A DNA stretch of 64,000 bases. Origin: VRUE01 sp963714155. GTDB taxonomy: Bacteria; Actinomycetota; Thermoleophilia; Solirubrobacterales; 70-9. Shown one piece after another: positions 51,013 through 59,523 of this stretch (positions are counted from its first letter, which is position 1; each line of letters starts with the position of its first letter). The notes below the pieces were generated by a model, which saw only the letters and a list, made by a program, of their open reading frames with translations, did not search any database and was not told the DNA's origin. Position numbers and translations under genes: made by a program. Location of the stretch: NCBI GenBank assembly GCA_963714155.1, contig OY970236.1, positions 1,426,001-1,490,000 of the forward strand, read 5' to 3'.

Positions 51013-52851
51013 TCATAGTCGCGCCACCTCCTCGCGCTGCTCGAGGTCGCGCTGCAGGAAGACCGAGTCGGCGAGGCCGTGCTCGGCGATCTCGCGGTAG
51101 AAGCTGCAACCTTCGAGCAGCTCGGCGTGGGTGCCGCGGTCGACGATGCGACCGCCGTCCATCACGATCACCTCGTCGGCCAGCGAGACGGTCGAGAGGC
51201 GGTGGGCGATGATGAAGGTCGTCCGCCCGTCCATCACCTCCCGCAGCCCACCCTTGATCGCCGCCTCGGTGGTTGCGTCGACCGAGGAGGTGGCGTCGTC
51301 GAGGATCAGGATGCGGGGATCGGCCAGCAGCGCTCGGGCGATCGCCACCCGCTGGCGCTGCCCGCCGGAGAGGGTCAGACCGCGCTCACCGACCACCGTG
51401 TCGTAGCCGCCGGGTAGATCCTCGATGAAATCGGCGGCCTGGGCCCGCCGTGCCGCCGCTTCGATCTCTTCGCGGCTCGCGTCGGAGCGCGGGTAGGCGA
51501 TGTTCTCGGCGACGCTGGCGCTGAAGAGGAAGCTCTCGTCGCCGACGAAGGCGATCTCCGCGCGCAGCGACTCGACCTCGACCGAGCGCACGTCGACGCC
51601 GTCGACCAGCACCGAGCCCTCGCTCGGGTCATAGAGCCGCGCGATCAGCGCGACGAGGCTGGTCTTGCCCGACCCCGAGGGCCCGACCAGCGCCACAGTG
51701 CTACCCGCCACGACCTCGAAGTCGACCTCGCTCAGTGCCGCGCCGGACTTCATCCTCATCCCAGCTGGGTCGGCGTCAGGTGCCACGCCTGGGACGTCAG
51801 CGTCGCTCGCGGGAGAGCCGTCGTAGCGCAGCGTCACACCCTCCATCCGCACGCTACCCCCGCCGGCGGGAAGAGGCGGCGCCTCCGGCGGGCTCTCGAT
51901 CGACGGCTCGCGGTCGAGGATCTCGAAGAGGCGGTTGCCCGAGGCGATCGCCCGCTGCGCCATCCCCATCGCCACGCCGAGCATTCGCATCGGCCCGGCC
52001 AGGATCACCAGGTAGGTGTAGAAGGCGGTGAAATCGCCGAGGCTGAGGCTGCCGTTGATCACCTGGCGGCCGCCGACCAGCAGCACCAGCGCGATCCCGA
52101 TCTGCGGCAGCAGCCCGATCAGCGGCGAGAAAAAGGCCTGCAGCTTGGTCGAGTAGATGCTCTGGTCGAAGACCCGGCCGACCGCGCGCTGGAAACGGTG
52201 CAGTTGGTATTCCTCCCGCGCGAAGGCCTTGACGATGCGGATCCCGGAGATGTTCTCCTCGGCCTCCGCGGTCAGCTCGGCGATCCGCTGCTGCACCTCC
52301 TGCTGGGCCGGCCGCGAGACCCGGTTGTAGCGCGAGGCGGTGAAGACGATCAGCGGCGCCGGCGCCAGCGCGATCAGCGCCAGCAGCGGGTTGATCGCCA
52401 CCATCACCACGGTGACGAGGGTGATCGTCAGCAGGTTCTGGGTGATGAAGATCAGGCCGTAGCCGAGGAAGAAGCGGATCGCCTGCAGGTCGACCGTCGC
52501 CCGCGACATCAGCTGCCCGGTCTGCTGGCCGTCGAAGAAGCCGAGCTCGAGCCGCTGCAGGTGGGCGTAGAAGAGCTGGCGCAGGTCGAATTCGACCGCG
52601 AGCGAGACCCGGCCGGCGACCAGGCGCCGCACCACGGTCAGCCCCAGGCGCAGGATCCCGGCACCGACGATCGCCAGCGCCAGCGGCAGCAGATCGGGCT
52701 TGTCGCCGTCCTGGATCGCGTTGACGGCCCGCCCGATCAGCCACGGGATCAGCACCGTCATCCCCATCGCCGCCCAGGCAAATGCCAGGGAACCCCAGAG
52801 CTGGCGGCGGTAGGGCCGCAAAAAGCCCATCAAACGACGGTAAGTGGCCAC
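51013..52851 (-). CDS. ABC exporter, half-transporter A (degenerate catalytic Glu)
   Basis: 612 aa: six helices and an NBD. Walker A LVGPSGSGKTSL, signature LSGGQRQRVAIARAL, Walker B LILDDATSSVD, where the catalytic Glu is Asp, and H-loop AHRLST. One degenerate and one canonical site is the rule for heterodimeric exporters, so it pairs with 49077. GTG start at 52851. The substrate is not predictable. The upstream gap contains the two palindromic elements at 52921-53170. Confidence 0.92.
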   Translation of the reverse strand: MATYRRLMGFLRPYRRQLWGSLAFAWAAMGMTVLIPWLIGRAVNAIQDGDKPDLLPLALAIVGAGILRLGLTVVRRLVAGRVSLAVEFDLRQLFYAHLQRLELGFFDGQQTGQLMSRATVDLQAIRFFLGYGLIFITQNLLTITLVTVVMVAINPLLALIALAPAPLIVFTASRYNRVSRPAQQEVQQRIAELTAEAEENISGIRIVKAFAREEYQLHRFQRAVGRVFDQSIYSTKLQAFFSPLIGLLPQIGIALVLLVGGRQVINGSLSLGDFTAFYTYLVILAGPMRMLGVAMGMAQRAIASGNRLFEILDREPSIESPPEAPPLPAGGGSVRMEGVTLRYDGSPASDADVPGVAPDADPAGMRMKSGAALSEVDFEVVAGSTVALVGPSGSGKTSLVALIARLYDPSEGSVLVDGVDVRSVEVESLRAEIAFVGDESFLFSASVAENIAYPRSDASREEIEAAARRAQAADFIEDLPGGYDTVVGERGLTLSGGQRQRVAIARALLADPRILILDDATSSVDATTEAAIKGGLREVMDGRTTFIIAHRLSTVSLADEVIVMDGGRIVDRGTHAELLEGCSFYREIAEHGLADSVFLQRDLEQREEVARL

Positions 52852-52920
52852 GGCACTCCACTATACAAAGTGAAGTATTGGCGGCCCGGCAGGCGGCGCC
52901 TTGGTCAGGGCATGAGAGCC

Positions 52921-53025
52921 AGGTAGTCGGGTGCCACTCCCGCGGAGACCGTCGCGCAGCTGGTCGCTTGCATCACTTCGACTTGTAAGACCGGGAGCCT
53001 CCGCGGGAGTGGCACCCGACTACCT
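52921..53025 (+). repeat. Structured palindromic element, copy 1 (27-bp perfect arms)
   Basis: Arms 52921-52947 and 52999-53025 are perfect 27-bp inverted repeats. Inside, the boxes ACCGTCGCGCAGCTGGT (52948-52964) and ACCGGGAGC (52990-52998) flank a 25-nt loop. Copy 2 has the same boxes on the opposite strand. Confidence 0.85.
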
Positions 53026-53068
53026 TCCGCTGAAGCCCTAGACGGCGGTGGCGCTTGCCGGACGCGCG

Positions 53069-53170
53069 AGAGGTGGGGGCACCCTCTCCCGGAGGCTCCC
53101 GGTATGACGCTTGAACCCCGACCCCGGACCAGCTGCGCGACGGTCTCCGGGAGAGGGTGCCCCCACCTCT
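53069..53170 (-). repeat. Structured palindromic element, copy 2 (26-bp perfect arms)
   Basis: Arms 53069-53094 and 53145-53170 are perfect 26-bp inverted repeats. On the minus strand it carries the same ACCGTCGCGCAGCTGGT (53128-53144) and ACCGGGAGC (53095-53103) boxes as copy 1 but a different 24-nt loop. The arms differ from copy 1 at about 11 of 26 positions, with pairing kept. Confidence 0.85.
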
Positions 53171-53178
53171 GGGGCTCC

Positions 53179-53808
53179 TCAGTCGAAAGCCGCGGCCTTC
53201 GCGCTAGGCACCTTGCCGTTGATGCACTTCGGGCCGTGGCCCGGCTTGGGCAGGATCTGGAAGTTGGTCACGGCGTGGAACGGGGTGGTCGAGCCGTCGT
53301 TCTGGGCCAACGTGATGACGAGGCGGTAGAAGCCGGGGGGGAGGTCGTGGTAGTAGATCTCCGGGCGGGTCGCGGGGGAGTAGCTGCCCTCGGAGCCGAT
53401 GCGCTCGGCGAGAACGCCATTGGGGCCGGAATATTCCGGGAAGTCGAAGGAGCGCCCGACCAGGCGGCCCTTGCCGAAGGGACTGTCAATCGCGCGCTGC
53501 AGCTTGACCGGGTCGACGCAGTCGGGCACGCGGTTGAGGCCGAAGCGGATGAAGCCCTCGTGCAGCTGCGGTTCGCCGCCGAAGTGGTGCGGTGCGAGCT
53601 GGAAATTTTCCACCTCGACCTTGACGACGACGGCGTGGCTGGTCTGGCGGGCGCCGCTGCGGGGTGAGATCACGCTCACCGTCGGCCTCCCCGGCACGGC
53701 GGGCTGCGCAGCCTGCGCCCGCGTGCTGTCCTTGCCGCCTTCCAGCGCCAGCACCGCCGCGACGACGAGCGCAGCGAGGGCGACAACGATGAGAATGGCG
53801 TTTCGCAT
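53179..53808 (-). CDS. Secreted or membrane-anchored protein of unknown function
   Basis: 209 aa. An N-terminal hydrophobic helix (AILIVVALAALVVAAVLAL) is a signal/anchor. The rest looks like an immunoglobulin-like domain: TVSVISPRSGARQTSHAVVVKVEVENFQLAP, EPQLHEGFIRFGLNRVPDC, EIYYHDLPPGFYRLVITLAQNDGSTTPF, similar in pattern to DUF4399-type domains (HLH...LPPGxHTxxVxLxxxDH). ATG 53808 is chosen; an upstream frame to 53865 overlaps the divergent mannosidase start. Confidence 0.65.
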   Translation of the reverse strand: MRNAILIVVALAALVVAAVLALEGGKDSTRAQAAQPAVPGRPTVSVISPRSGARQTSHAVVVKVEVENFQLAPHHFGGEPQLHEGFIRFGLNRVPDCVDPVKLQRAIDSPFGKGRLVGRSFDFPEYSGPNGVLAERIGSEGSYSPATRPEIYYHDLPPGFYRLVITLAQNDGSTTPFHAVTNFQILPKPGHGPKCINGKVPSAKAAAFD

Positions 53809-53855
53809 CTTCACGACTGGCGGGAACCTTAAGCGAGCGCCGTAACGTAGAGGGC

Positions 53856-56258
53856 TTGCTCGCACGCGCAGGGATCACCATCGTCGCAGCGCTCGCCTCG
53901 CTCGCGCCATTGGCTCAGACCGCCACCGGCGCCGGTCTGGCCGACCGCGTGCAGGTCTTCGCCGGCACCAGGCCGGGCCACGACACCTTCGGCGGTGGCC
54001 ACAACTTCCCCGGCGCGAGCACGCCCTTCGGCATGGTCCAGTGGAGTCCCGACACCACGCCGGCCGACCGCAACGGCCGCGGCGGCTACGACTATCGCGA
54101 CTCCCACCTCAAGGGCTTCAGCCTCACCCATCTCTCGGGGGCCGGCTGTTCGCTCTACGGGGACTTTCCCTTCCTGCCGACGACGGAACCGCTCGACGCC
54201 TCGCCAGCCGCGGGCGACTCGGCGCTGAAGGGCCAGTTTCAGCCCGGGTTCTCGCACCAGCGCGAGAGCGGTCGCCCCGGCTACTACTCGGTCCGCCTCA
54301 ACCCCGTCCACGGTGGCGCCATCGACACCGAGCTGACCGCGACCACCCGCACCGGGATGGCGCGCTTCAGCTTTCCCCGCAGCCCCCGCGCCAGCGTCTT
54401 GATCAACGCCGGCGGCAGCGCTCAGCCCAACGACTTCGCCGCCGTCAACATCGACCCGGCGCGGCAGGAGATCGATGGCACCGCCTCCAGCGGCCTCTTC
54501 TGCGGCCAGCGGCCGCGCTACCGCGTCTACATCGCCGCGGTCTTCGACCGGCCCTTCGATGCCTACGGGACCTGGGAAGGCAGTAGGGCACTAGCCGGGG
54601 CGACGACCGCGAGCGCCAGCCAGGCGCCGCCGGCCAACCCGAAGACCAGCGCCGACGCGGGTGCCTACGCGAGCTTCGACACCCGCCGCAATCGCACCGT
54701 CACCGCCCGCGTCGGCGTCTCCTTCGTCAGCGTCGAGGCCGCCCGCGCCAACCTCGCCGCCGAAAACCCGGGCGGTGGCTTCGACGATGTCGCCAGGCAG
54801 GCCGAGCAGCGCTGGAACAGCTGGCTCGGCCGCATTCGCCTGCGCGGTGGGGCGCCACGCCTGCTCGACACCTTCTACACGGCGCTCTACCACGTCGGTT
54901 TGGCGCCGCGCACTTTCAGCGACGTTGGCGGCTCCTACATAGGCATGGACGGCCTCCTGCACCAGGCTGTGGGCCGCACCCAGTACGCCGACTTCTCCGC
55001 CTGGGACACCTACCGCACTCAGATGCAGCTGCTGGCGATCCTCGCGCCCAAGCGAGCCAGTGAGATGGTGCGCTCGCTGCTCGCCGATGCCGCCGAGAGC
55101 GGCTGCCTGCCGCGCTGGTCCTACGCCAACGGCCAGAGCATGACCATGGTCGGCGACTCGGCCGATCCCCTGATCGCCTCCGCCGCGGCCTTCGGTGCCC
55201 GCGCCTTCGACCGCCAGGCCGCGCTCGCCGCGATGCTTCGTGGCGCCGACTCCGAGTGCCGCAGCGCCAACGGCGAATACCTCGAGCGCCAGGGCTTGAC
55301 GCCCTACCTCGCTCACGGCTACGTCCCCTTCGACCTCGACACCAACGTCCGCAACAGCAACTCGATCTACGGCAGCCCGGATGACGTTTGGGGCTCGGCG
55401 GCGACCTCGCTCGAGTACACGGTCGACGACTTCTCGATCGCCCAGTTCGCCGCCCGCGAGCTTGGCGACCGCGCCACCTACCAGCGCTTCATGCAGCGCT
55501 CAGGCAACTGGCGCAAGCTCTTCAACCAGCGCAGCCGCATGGTCGAGCCGCGCTATGAAAACGGTGCTTTCCCGGACGGCTACGACAACCAGCGCGGTGG
55601 CGGCTTCGTCGAGGGCAACTCGGTCCAGTACAGCTGGATGGTGCCCCACGATCCAGCTGGCCTCTTCCGCGCGATGGGCGGCCGGGCAAAGGCGACTGGA
55701 CGGCTGGCGCATTTCCTGCGCAAGCTCAACGCCGGCGCCGGCGGCACCCATGCCGACCACGCCCTGCTCGGCAACGAGCCGACGCTGCACACACCCTGGC
55801 TCTACAACTGGCTGCGCCAGCCCTATCGCACCCAGGCGGCCGTGCGCCGCGCCCTGCGCCTCTACAGCCCCGCACCCGCCGGATATCCCGGCAACGATGA
55901 CCTCGGCACGCTCTCTTCCTGGTACGTCTTCGCTGCCCTCGGCCTCTACCCGGAGGTTCCCGGCGTTGGCCTGCTCGCGATCGGTAGCCCACTGTTCCCG
56001 CACGCCTCGGTGGCGCTTGCCCACCGCCGCCATCTGACCATCTCCACCAGCGGAAACGGTCCTTATATAGAGGGCCTCAAGCTCGACGGCCGTCCCTACG
56101 GTCAGCCCTGGGCCGCTTGGTGCGCGCTCTCGAAAGGCGCCCGCCTGGGCTTCCAGCTCGCGCCCCGCCCAAACCGCGGTTGGGGTAGTTCCGCAGCCGC
56201 GGCGCCGCCCTCCTTCGCCCCCGGCCGGCCGATGCCGCAGGACGCCTGCACGCCTTGA
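53856..56258 (+). CDS. Glycoside hydrolase family 92 (alpha-1,2-mannosidase-like), secreted
   Basis: 800 aa with a signal peptide (ITIVAALASLAPLAQTATGAG). GH92 hallmarks are VFAGTRPGHDTFGGGHNFPGASTPFGMVQWSPDT, HLSGAGCSLYGDFPFLP, SAWDTYRTQMQLLA, the segment around LEYTVDDFSIAQFA, GNEPTLHTPWLYNW and GNDDLGTLSSWYVFAALGLYP, which carry the catalytic acid/base and Ca2+ ligands. It probably trims exo-mannose from glycans. TTG start 53856 is assumed. The stop overlaps the next gene's TTG. Confidence 0.92.
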   Translation: MLARAGITIVAALASLAPLAQTATGAGLADRVQVFAGTRPGHDTFGGGHNFPGASTPFGMVQWSPDTTPADRNGRGGYDYRDSHLKGFSLTHLSGAGCSLYGDFPFLPTTEPLDASPAAGDSALKGQFQPGFSHQRESGRPGYYSVRLNPVHGGAIDTELTATTRTGMARFSFPRSPRASVLINAGGSAQPNDFAAVNIDPARQEIDGTASSGLFCGQRPRYRVYIAAVFDRPFDAYGTWEGSRALAGATTASASQAPPANPKTSADAGAYASFDTRRNRTVTARVGVSFVSVEAARANLAAENPGGGFDDVARQAEQRWNSWLGRIRLRGGAPRLLDTFYTALYHVGLAPRTFSDVGGSYIGMDGLLHQAVGRTQYADFSAWDTYRTQMQLLAILAPKRASEMVRSLLADAAESGCLPRWSYANGQSMTMVGDSADPLIASAAAFGARAFDRQAALAAMLRGADSECRSANGEYLERQGLTPYLAHGYVPFDLDTNVRNSNSIYGSPDDVWGSAATSLEYTVDDFSIAQFAARELGDRATYQRFMQRSGNWRKLFNQRSRMVEPRYENGAFPDGYDNQRGGGFVEGNSVQYSWMVPHDPAGLFRAMGGRAKATGRLAHFLRKLNAGAGGTHADHALLGNEPTLHTPWLYNWLRQPYRTQAAVRRALRLYSPAPAGYPGNDDLGTLSSWYVFAALGLYPEVPGVGLLAIGSPLFPHASVALAHRRHLTISTSGNGPYIEGLKLDGRPYGQPWAAWCALSKGARLGFQLAPRPNRGWGSSAAAAPPSFAPGRPMPQDACTP

Positions 56259-57730
56259 CCCTCACTCCGACCCGCACCGGCGCCCTCTGGGTGCTCGCGT
56301 TTCTCACCGCCCTCGGTGCCGCGATGCGCTTCGCCAGCCTCGACGTGCAGAGCTTTCACCACGACGAGGTGATCACGGCGATGCGGGTGCTCCCGGGCAG
56401 CCTCGGGGACGTGATGCACGCGGTCAAGAGCAGCGAGTCGAATCCGCCGCTCTACTACGTGCTGGCCTGGGGCTGGGTGAAGGCATTCGGCAGCGACGAG
56501 GTCGGCTTGCGCTCGCTCACTGCACTTTTCGGCACCGCCACGGTGCCGCTCGCCTACTGCATCGGCACTGAGCTGGCCCATCGGCGCGCCGGTTTGATCG
56601 CCGCCGCCCTGGTTGCGGTCAGCCCAATGCTGATCTGGTACTCGCAGGAGGCGCGCTCCTACGCGCTGCTCGTCTTCTTCTGCGCCGCCTCACTGCTCTT
56701 CTTCGCCCGCGCGCTGCGCACTCGCAGCGGCCGCGACCTCGCCCTCTGGGCGCTCGCCTCGGCGCTGGCGCTATGCAGCCACTACTTCGCCGCCTTCGCC
56801 GTCGCCATCGAGGCGCTCTGGCTGCTGGTCGCCCTGCGCGCCCGCTGGCGCGTGGTCCTGCCGGCGGTCGCCGCCGTCACCGCGGCCGGCCTTGCCCTGG
56901 TCCCGCTGATCTCCGCCCAGGTCAACCCGACCCACATCGGCTGGATCGAAGAAAGCCTGCTCTCGACCCGCTTCCTCGAGACCGGGGTCAGCTTCCTCGT
57001 CGGCGAGACCGGTCACGTGATCGCCGAGCCGCCGCGCGAGCGCTATGCCCTACTGCCGGGGATCCTCCTCGGTATCGCCCTACTGCTGGTCGCCGTCCGC
57101 GGCACGCGGCGTGAGCGCCGTGGAGCCCTGCTCGGCGTGCTCCTGGGCTCCGGGGTCGCCGTCCTCACCCTGCTCGCCGCGCTGGCGGGCAAGGACTACG
57201 TGGTCGAGCGCAACCTGCTGCCGGCGCTGCTGCCGCTCGCCCTTGCCGCCGCGATCGGTTTCGGCGCTGATCGTGCGCGCCGCCTCGGCCTGCTGCTTGC
57301 CGTTGCCCTCTGCGCCTACTGGACCGCCTTCGGCGTGTACGTCACCCAGACGCCCAACCTCCAGCGCCCCGACTTCCGCGGCATCACCGAAGAGCTCGGC
57401 CCCGCGCGAGGCCCGCGTGCGATCATCACCTGGAAGCTCGCTGCCGACCCGGTGCGCCTCTATCTACGCGATCGATCGCAGCGTATTTACAGTGGCGATT
57501 GGGGTCTGCGCACGATCGACGTAATCAGCAAGTCGCTCGAAGGCCGCAACGTCACGGGGGTGCCGCGTGTTTTCCACCCTGTGGCGCGGGTAAGGTTCGA
57601 GCGCCTCACGCTGACCAGATACATGGCTAACCGCACCCAAGAGATCCCCTTCTACATGCTCAAGCGCGTCCACACCGGCTTCGGCTTCAACGCCGTGGTC
57701 GTCGACGGTGGGGCGCGAAAGCAGCGATGA
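56255..57730 (+). CDS. GT39/ArnT-like integral membrane glycosyltransferase
   Basis: 491 aa, 10-12 membrane helices. The first periplasmic loop has the HHDEVITA motif (Asp-Glu catalytic pair of GT-C enzymes), followed by SNPPLYYVLAWGW and GLRSLTALFGTATVPLAY, as in protein mannosyltransferase/ArnT-like enzymes that use polyprenyl-phosphate sugars. It is coupled to the mannosidase (TTGA) and followed by GtrA (ATGA), so an envelope glycan operon is likely. Confidence 0.88.
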   Translation: MTLTPTRTGALWVLAFLTALGAAMRFASLDVQSFHHDEVITAMRVLPGSLGDVMHAVKSSESNPPLYYVLAWGWVKAFGSDEVGLRSLTALFGTATVPLAYCIGTELAHRRAGLIAAALVAVSPMLIWYSQEARSYALLVFFCAASLLFFARALRTRSGRDLALWALASALALCSHYFAAFAVAIEALWLLVALRARWRVVLPAVAAVTAAGLALVPLISAQVNPTHIGWIEESLLSTRFLETGVSFLVGETGHVIAEPPRERYALLPGILLGIALLLVAVRGTRRERRGALLGVLLGSGVAVLTLLAALAGKDYVVERNLLPALLPLALAAAIGFGADRARRLGLLLAVALCAYWTAFGVYVTQTPNLQRPDFRGITEELGPARGPRAIITWKLAADPVRLYLRDRSQRIYSGDWGLRTIDVISKSLEGRNVTGVPRVFHPVARVRFERLTLTRYMANRTQEIPFYMLKRVHTGFGFNAVVVDGGARKQR

Positions 57731-58153
57731 GCGCCGCCGAGTTCGCCGATCGCCTCGAGTGCCGCCGCCCGCCGCCCGGCGAGCTGGTGGCAGCTGCTCA
57801 AGTTCGGCCTGGTCGGCGGCTCCGGCTACCTGATCAACCTCGGCGTCTTCGCCTTCCTCAGCGCCAACCTCGGCATCCATCACCTGGTCGCCGCGGTCGG
57901 CGCCTTCGTCGTCGCCGTCTCCAGCAACTTCTTCTGGAACCGGCACTGGACCTTCGCCGCCGGTCACGGCCACGCCGGTTTCCAGGCCGCGCGCTTCTTT
58001 GCCGTCAGCGTCGCCGCCCTGCTGATCAACCTCATCGTGCTCGAGGCCCTGATCGGGGGGACGTCGATGGGTGAGCTCGCCGCCCAGGCGATCGCCGTCG
58101 CCGTAGCGATGCCGTTCAACTTCCTCGGCAACAAGCTCTGGACCTTCGCCTAG
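57727..58153 (+). pseudogene. gtrA: GtrA-family membrane protein, single frameshift
   Basis: From ATG 57727 the first 20 codons (MSAAEFADRLECRRPPPGEL) are followed by a shift at about 57786; then WWQLLKFGLVGGSGYLINL runs to the stop at 58151-58153 with four helices ending FNFLGNKLWTF, the classic GtrA ending. In the second frame no ATG, GTG or TTG exists before the domain, so one extra base near ctggtgg is the simplest explanation. GtrA proteins assist flipping of polyprenyl-linked sugars, which fits the GT39-like neighbour. Confidence 0.78.
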
Positions 58154-58201
58154 CTCTAAACCGGTACCAGGCAGTCTCCGGCTCGCTAAGATTCCTGAGC
58201 A

Positions 58202-58981
58202 ATGGGAGATTCCGGCGTCACCGAGATTCCGCAGGACTGGTACCGCTCGGCATTTCCGCCCGAGGAGACGCTGAAGCGCCCATGGGCGGACCGCACCGGT
58301 GCCGAAGTGGACCGGGCGCTGGCGATGCTTGGGGCACAGGGGGGAGAGCGCGTGCTCGACATGGCCTGTGGCACCGGCCGCCACTCGCACGAGCTTGCTC
58401 GCCGTGGCTTTGAGGTAGTCGGGATTGACATCTCACCCGACCTACTGGCCATCGCCGAAGCCGACGCGGAGGCCGAGTCGCTCTCGGCCAGCTTCCTCGC
58501 CGTCGACCTGCGCGAGCTCGACTTCGACCAGGAGTTCGACCTTGTCCTCAATCTCAACGATGGCGCGATCGGGTATTTCGAGACGGAGGAGGAGAACCAC
58601 CGCACCTTCGAGGTAATCGCCGCAGCGTTGCGCCCGGGCGGCGGCAACCTGCTGCAGCTCCCCAACGTCCTCTACGCGGAAACGCACCTTCCGCAGACGA
58701 CCTGGATCGCCGGCGAGGGCATGGTCGAACTGATCGACCACCGCTGGGACCCTCGCACGCGCTACTTAGAAGGCTCGACGATGCCGATCCTCGTCGGCGA
58801 GGTCTTCGAGGGGGTCGCGCCAATCCCGTTTCGCCAGCGGCTCTACTCGGTGGACGAGCTGACGGAGATCTACGGTTCCGTGGGCATGGAATTCACCGGT
58901 GTCTTCCGCGGCACCGGTAAGCCACGACCGCCGAAGGACAGCCAGTTCGAGGTCTTCTTCTCGGGTCGCAAGCCCGCCTAG
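58202..58981 (+). CDS. Class I SAM-dependent methyltransferase
   Basis: 259 aa. Motif I VLDMACGTGRHSHELARRG, motif II VVGIDISPDLLAIA and motif IV FDLVLNLNDGAIGYF belong to the Methyltransf_25 type. The C-terminal half (TTWIAGEGMVELIDHRWDP, VDELTEIYGSVGMEFTGVF, PRPPKDSQFEVFFSGRKPA) is common in small-molecule methyltransferases of actinobacteria. ATG 58202. Substrate unknown; not clearly part of the preceding envelope operon (49-bp gap). Confidence 0.87.
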   Translation: MGDSGVTEIPQDWYRSAFPPEETLKRPWADRTGAEVDRALAMLGAQGGERVLDMACGTGRHSHELARRGFEVVGIDISPDLLAIAEADAEAESLSASFLAVDLRELDFDQEFDLVLNLNDGAIGYFETEEENHRTFEVIAAALRPGGGNLLQLPNVLYAETHLPQTTWIAGEGMVELIDHRWDPRTRYLEGSTMPILVGEVFEGVAPIPFRQRLYSVDELTEIYGSVGMEFTGVFRGTGKPRPPKDSQFEVFFSGRKPA

Positions 58982-58987
58982 CTGGTC

Positions 58988-59347
58988 CTACCAGTCGCCT
59001 TCCAGCCAGCGGATCAGCTCCGGCATCCGCGCCCGCAGGTCAGGCTGTTCCGAGGCCAGCTCCGCGCTGGCAAGCTGGATTGCGCCGCCGAGCGCCAGCG
59101 TTGCCTTGGGCTGGGCGAGGGGCAAGCCGTTCTCCAACCCTTCCAGCGCCCCCGTATCCCCGCGTAGCGCCCAGAGTGCTTCCCGGGTTGCCGCTGGGTC
59201 CTGCTCCGCAATCTCGATGACCCTCATCACCGCGTTATGTACTGCGTCACCGGCCGGCGCATCGGTGGCTGCATCGACCACCTCGCCCACGAGTCGGTGA
59301 TCCAATCCACCGTCGAGGACTGCGGCGAGTTCTCTACCCTCTGTCAC
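58988..59347 (-). CDS. Hypothetical helical protein
   Basis: 119 aa, soluble, Ala/Leu-rich helices resembling HEAT-like repeats (NAVMRVIEIAEQDPAATREALWALRG, LPLAQPKATLALGGAIQLASAELAS) but not assigned. GTG start 59347 has an excellent RBS (gggaggt, 4 bases upstream), which is the main reason to accept it. Convergent with the methyltransferase (6-base gap). Confidence 0.6.
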   Translation of the reverse strand: MTEGRELAAVLDGGLDHRLVGEVVDAATDAPAGDAVHNAVMRVIEIAEQDPAATREALWALRGDTGALEGLENGLPLAQPKATLALGGAIQLASAELASEQPDLRARMPELIRWLEGDW

Positions 59348-59523
59348 TGGGACCTCCCTCTTCGGGTCTGCCTGCCCCCAGTTCTCGTGTCAGCGACCGA
59401 GAACAAGCGTTACAGATATCAGTGTAGACGTTCGATGAGACCATAATCCCCAGCTCTTCATTGGTCAAATAATTCCGTGCGAGGCGTGGGTAGGCTCAAT
59501 CGGCCAGGGATGAGGCAAGCCAG

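Noticed and set aside
52948..53144. tRNA-like look of GCGCAGCTGGT in the palindromic elements
   Set aside because: The D-arm-like string and a cttgcatc stretch recall tRNA, but there is no T-arm (no GTTCGA with a 5-bp stem) and no proper acceptor stem in copy 1, and the loops of the two copies are unrelated. Treated as a separate element.
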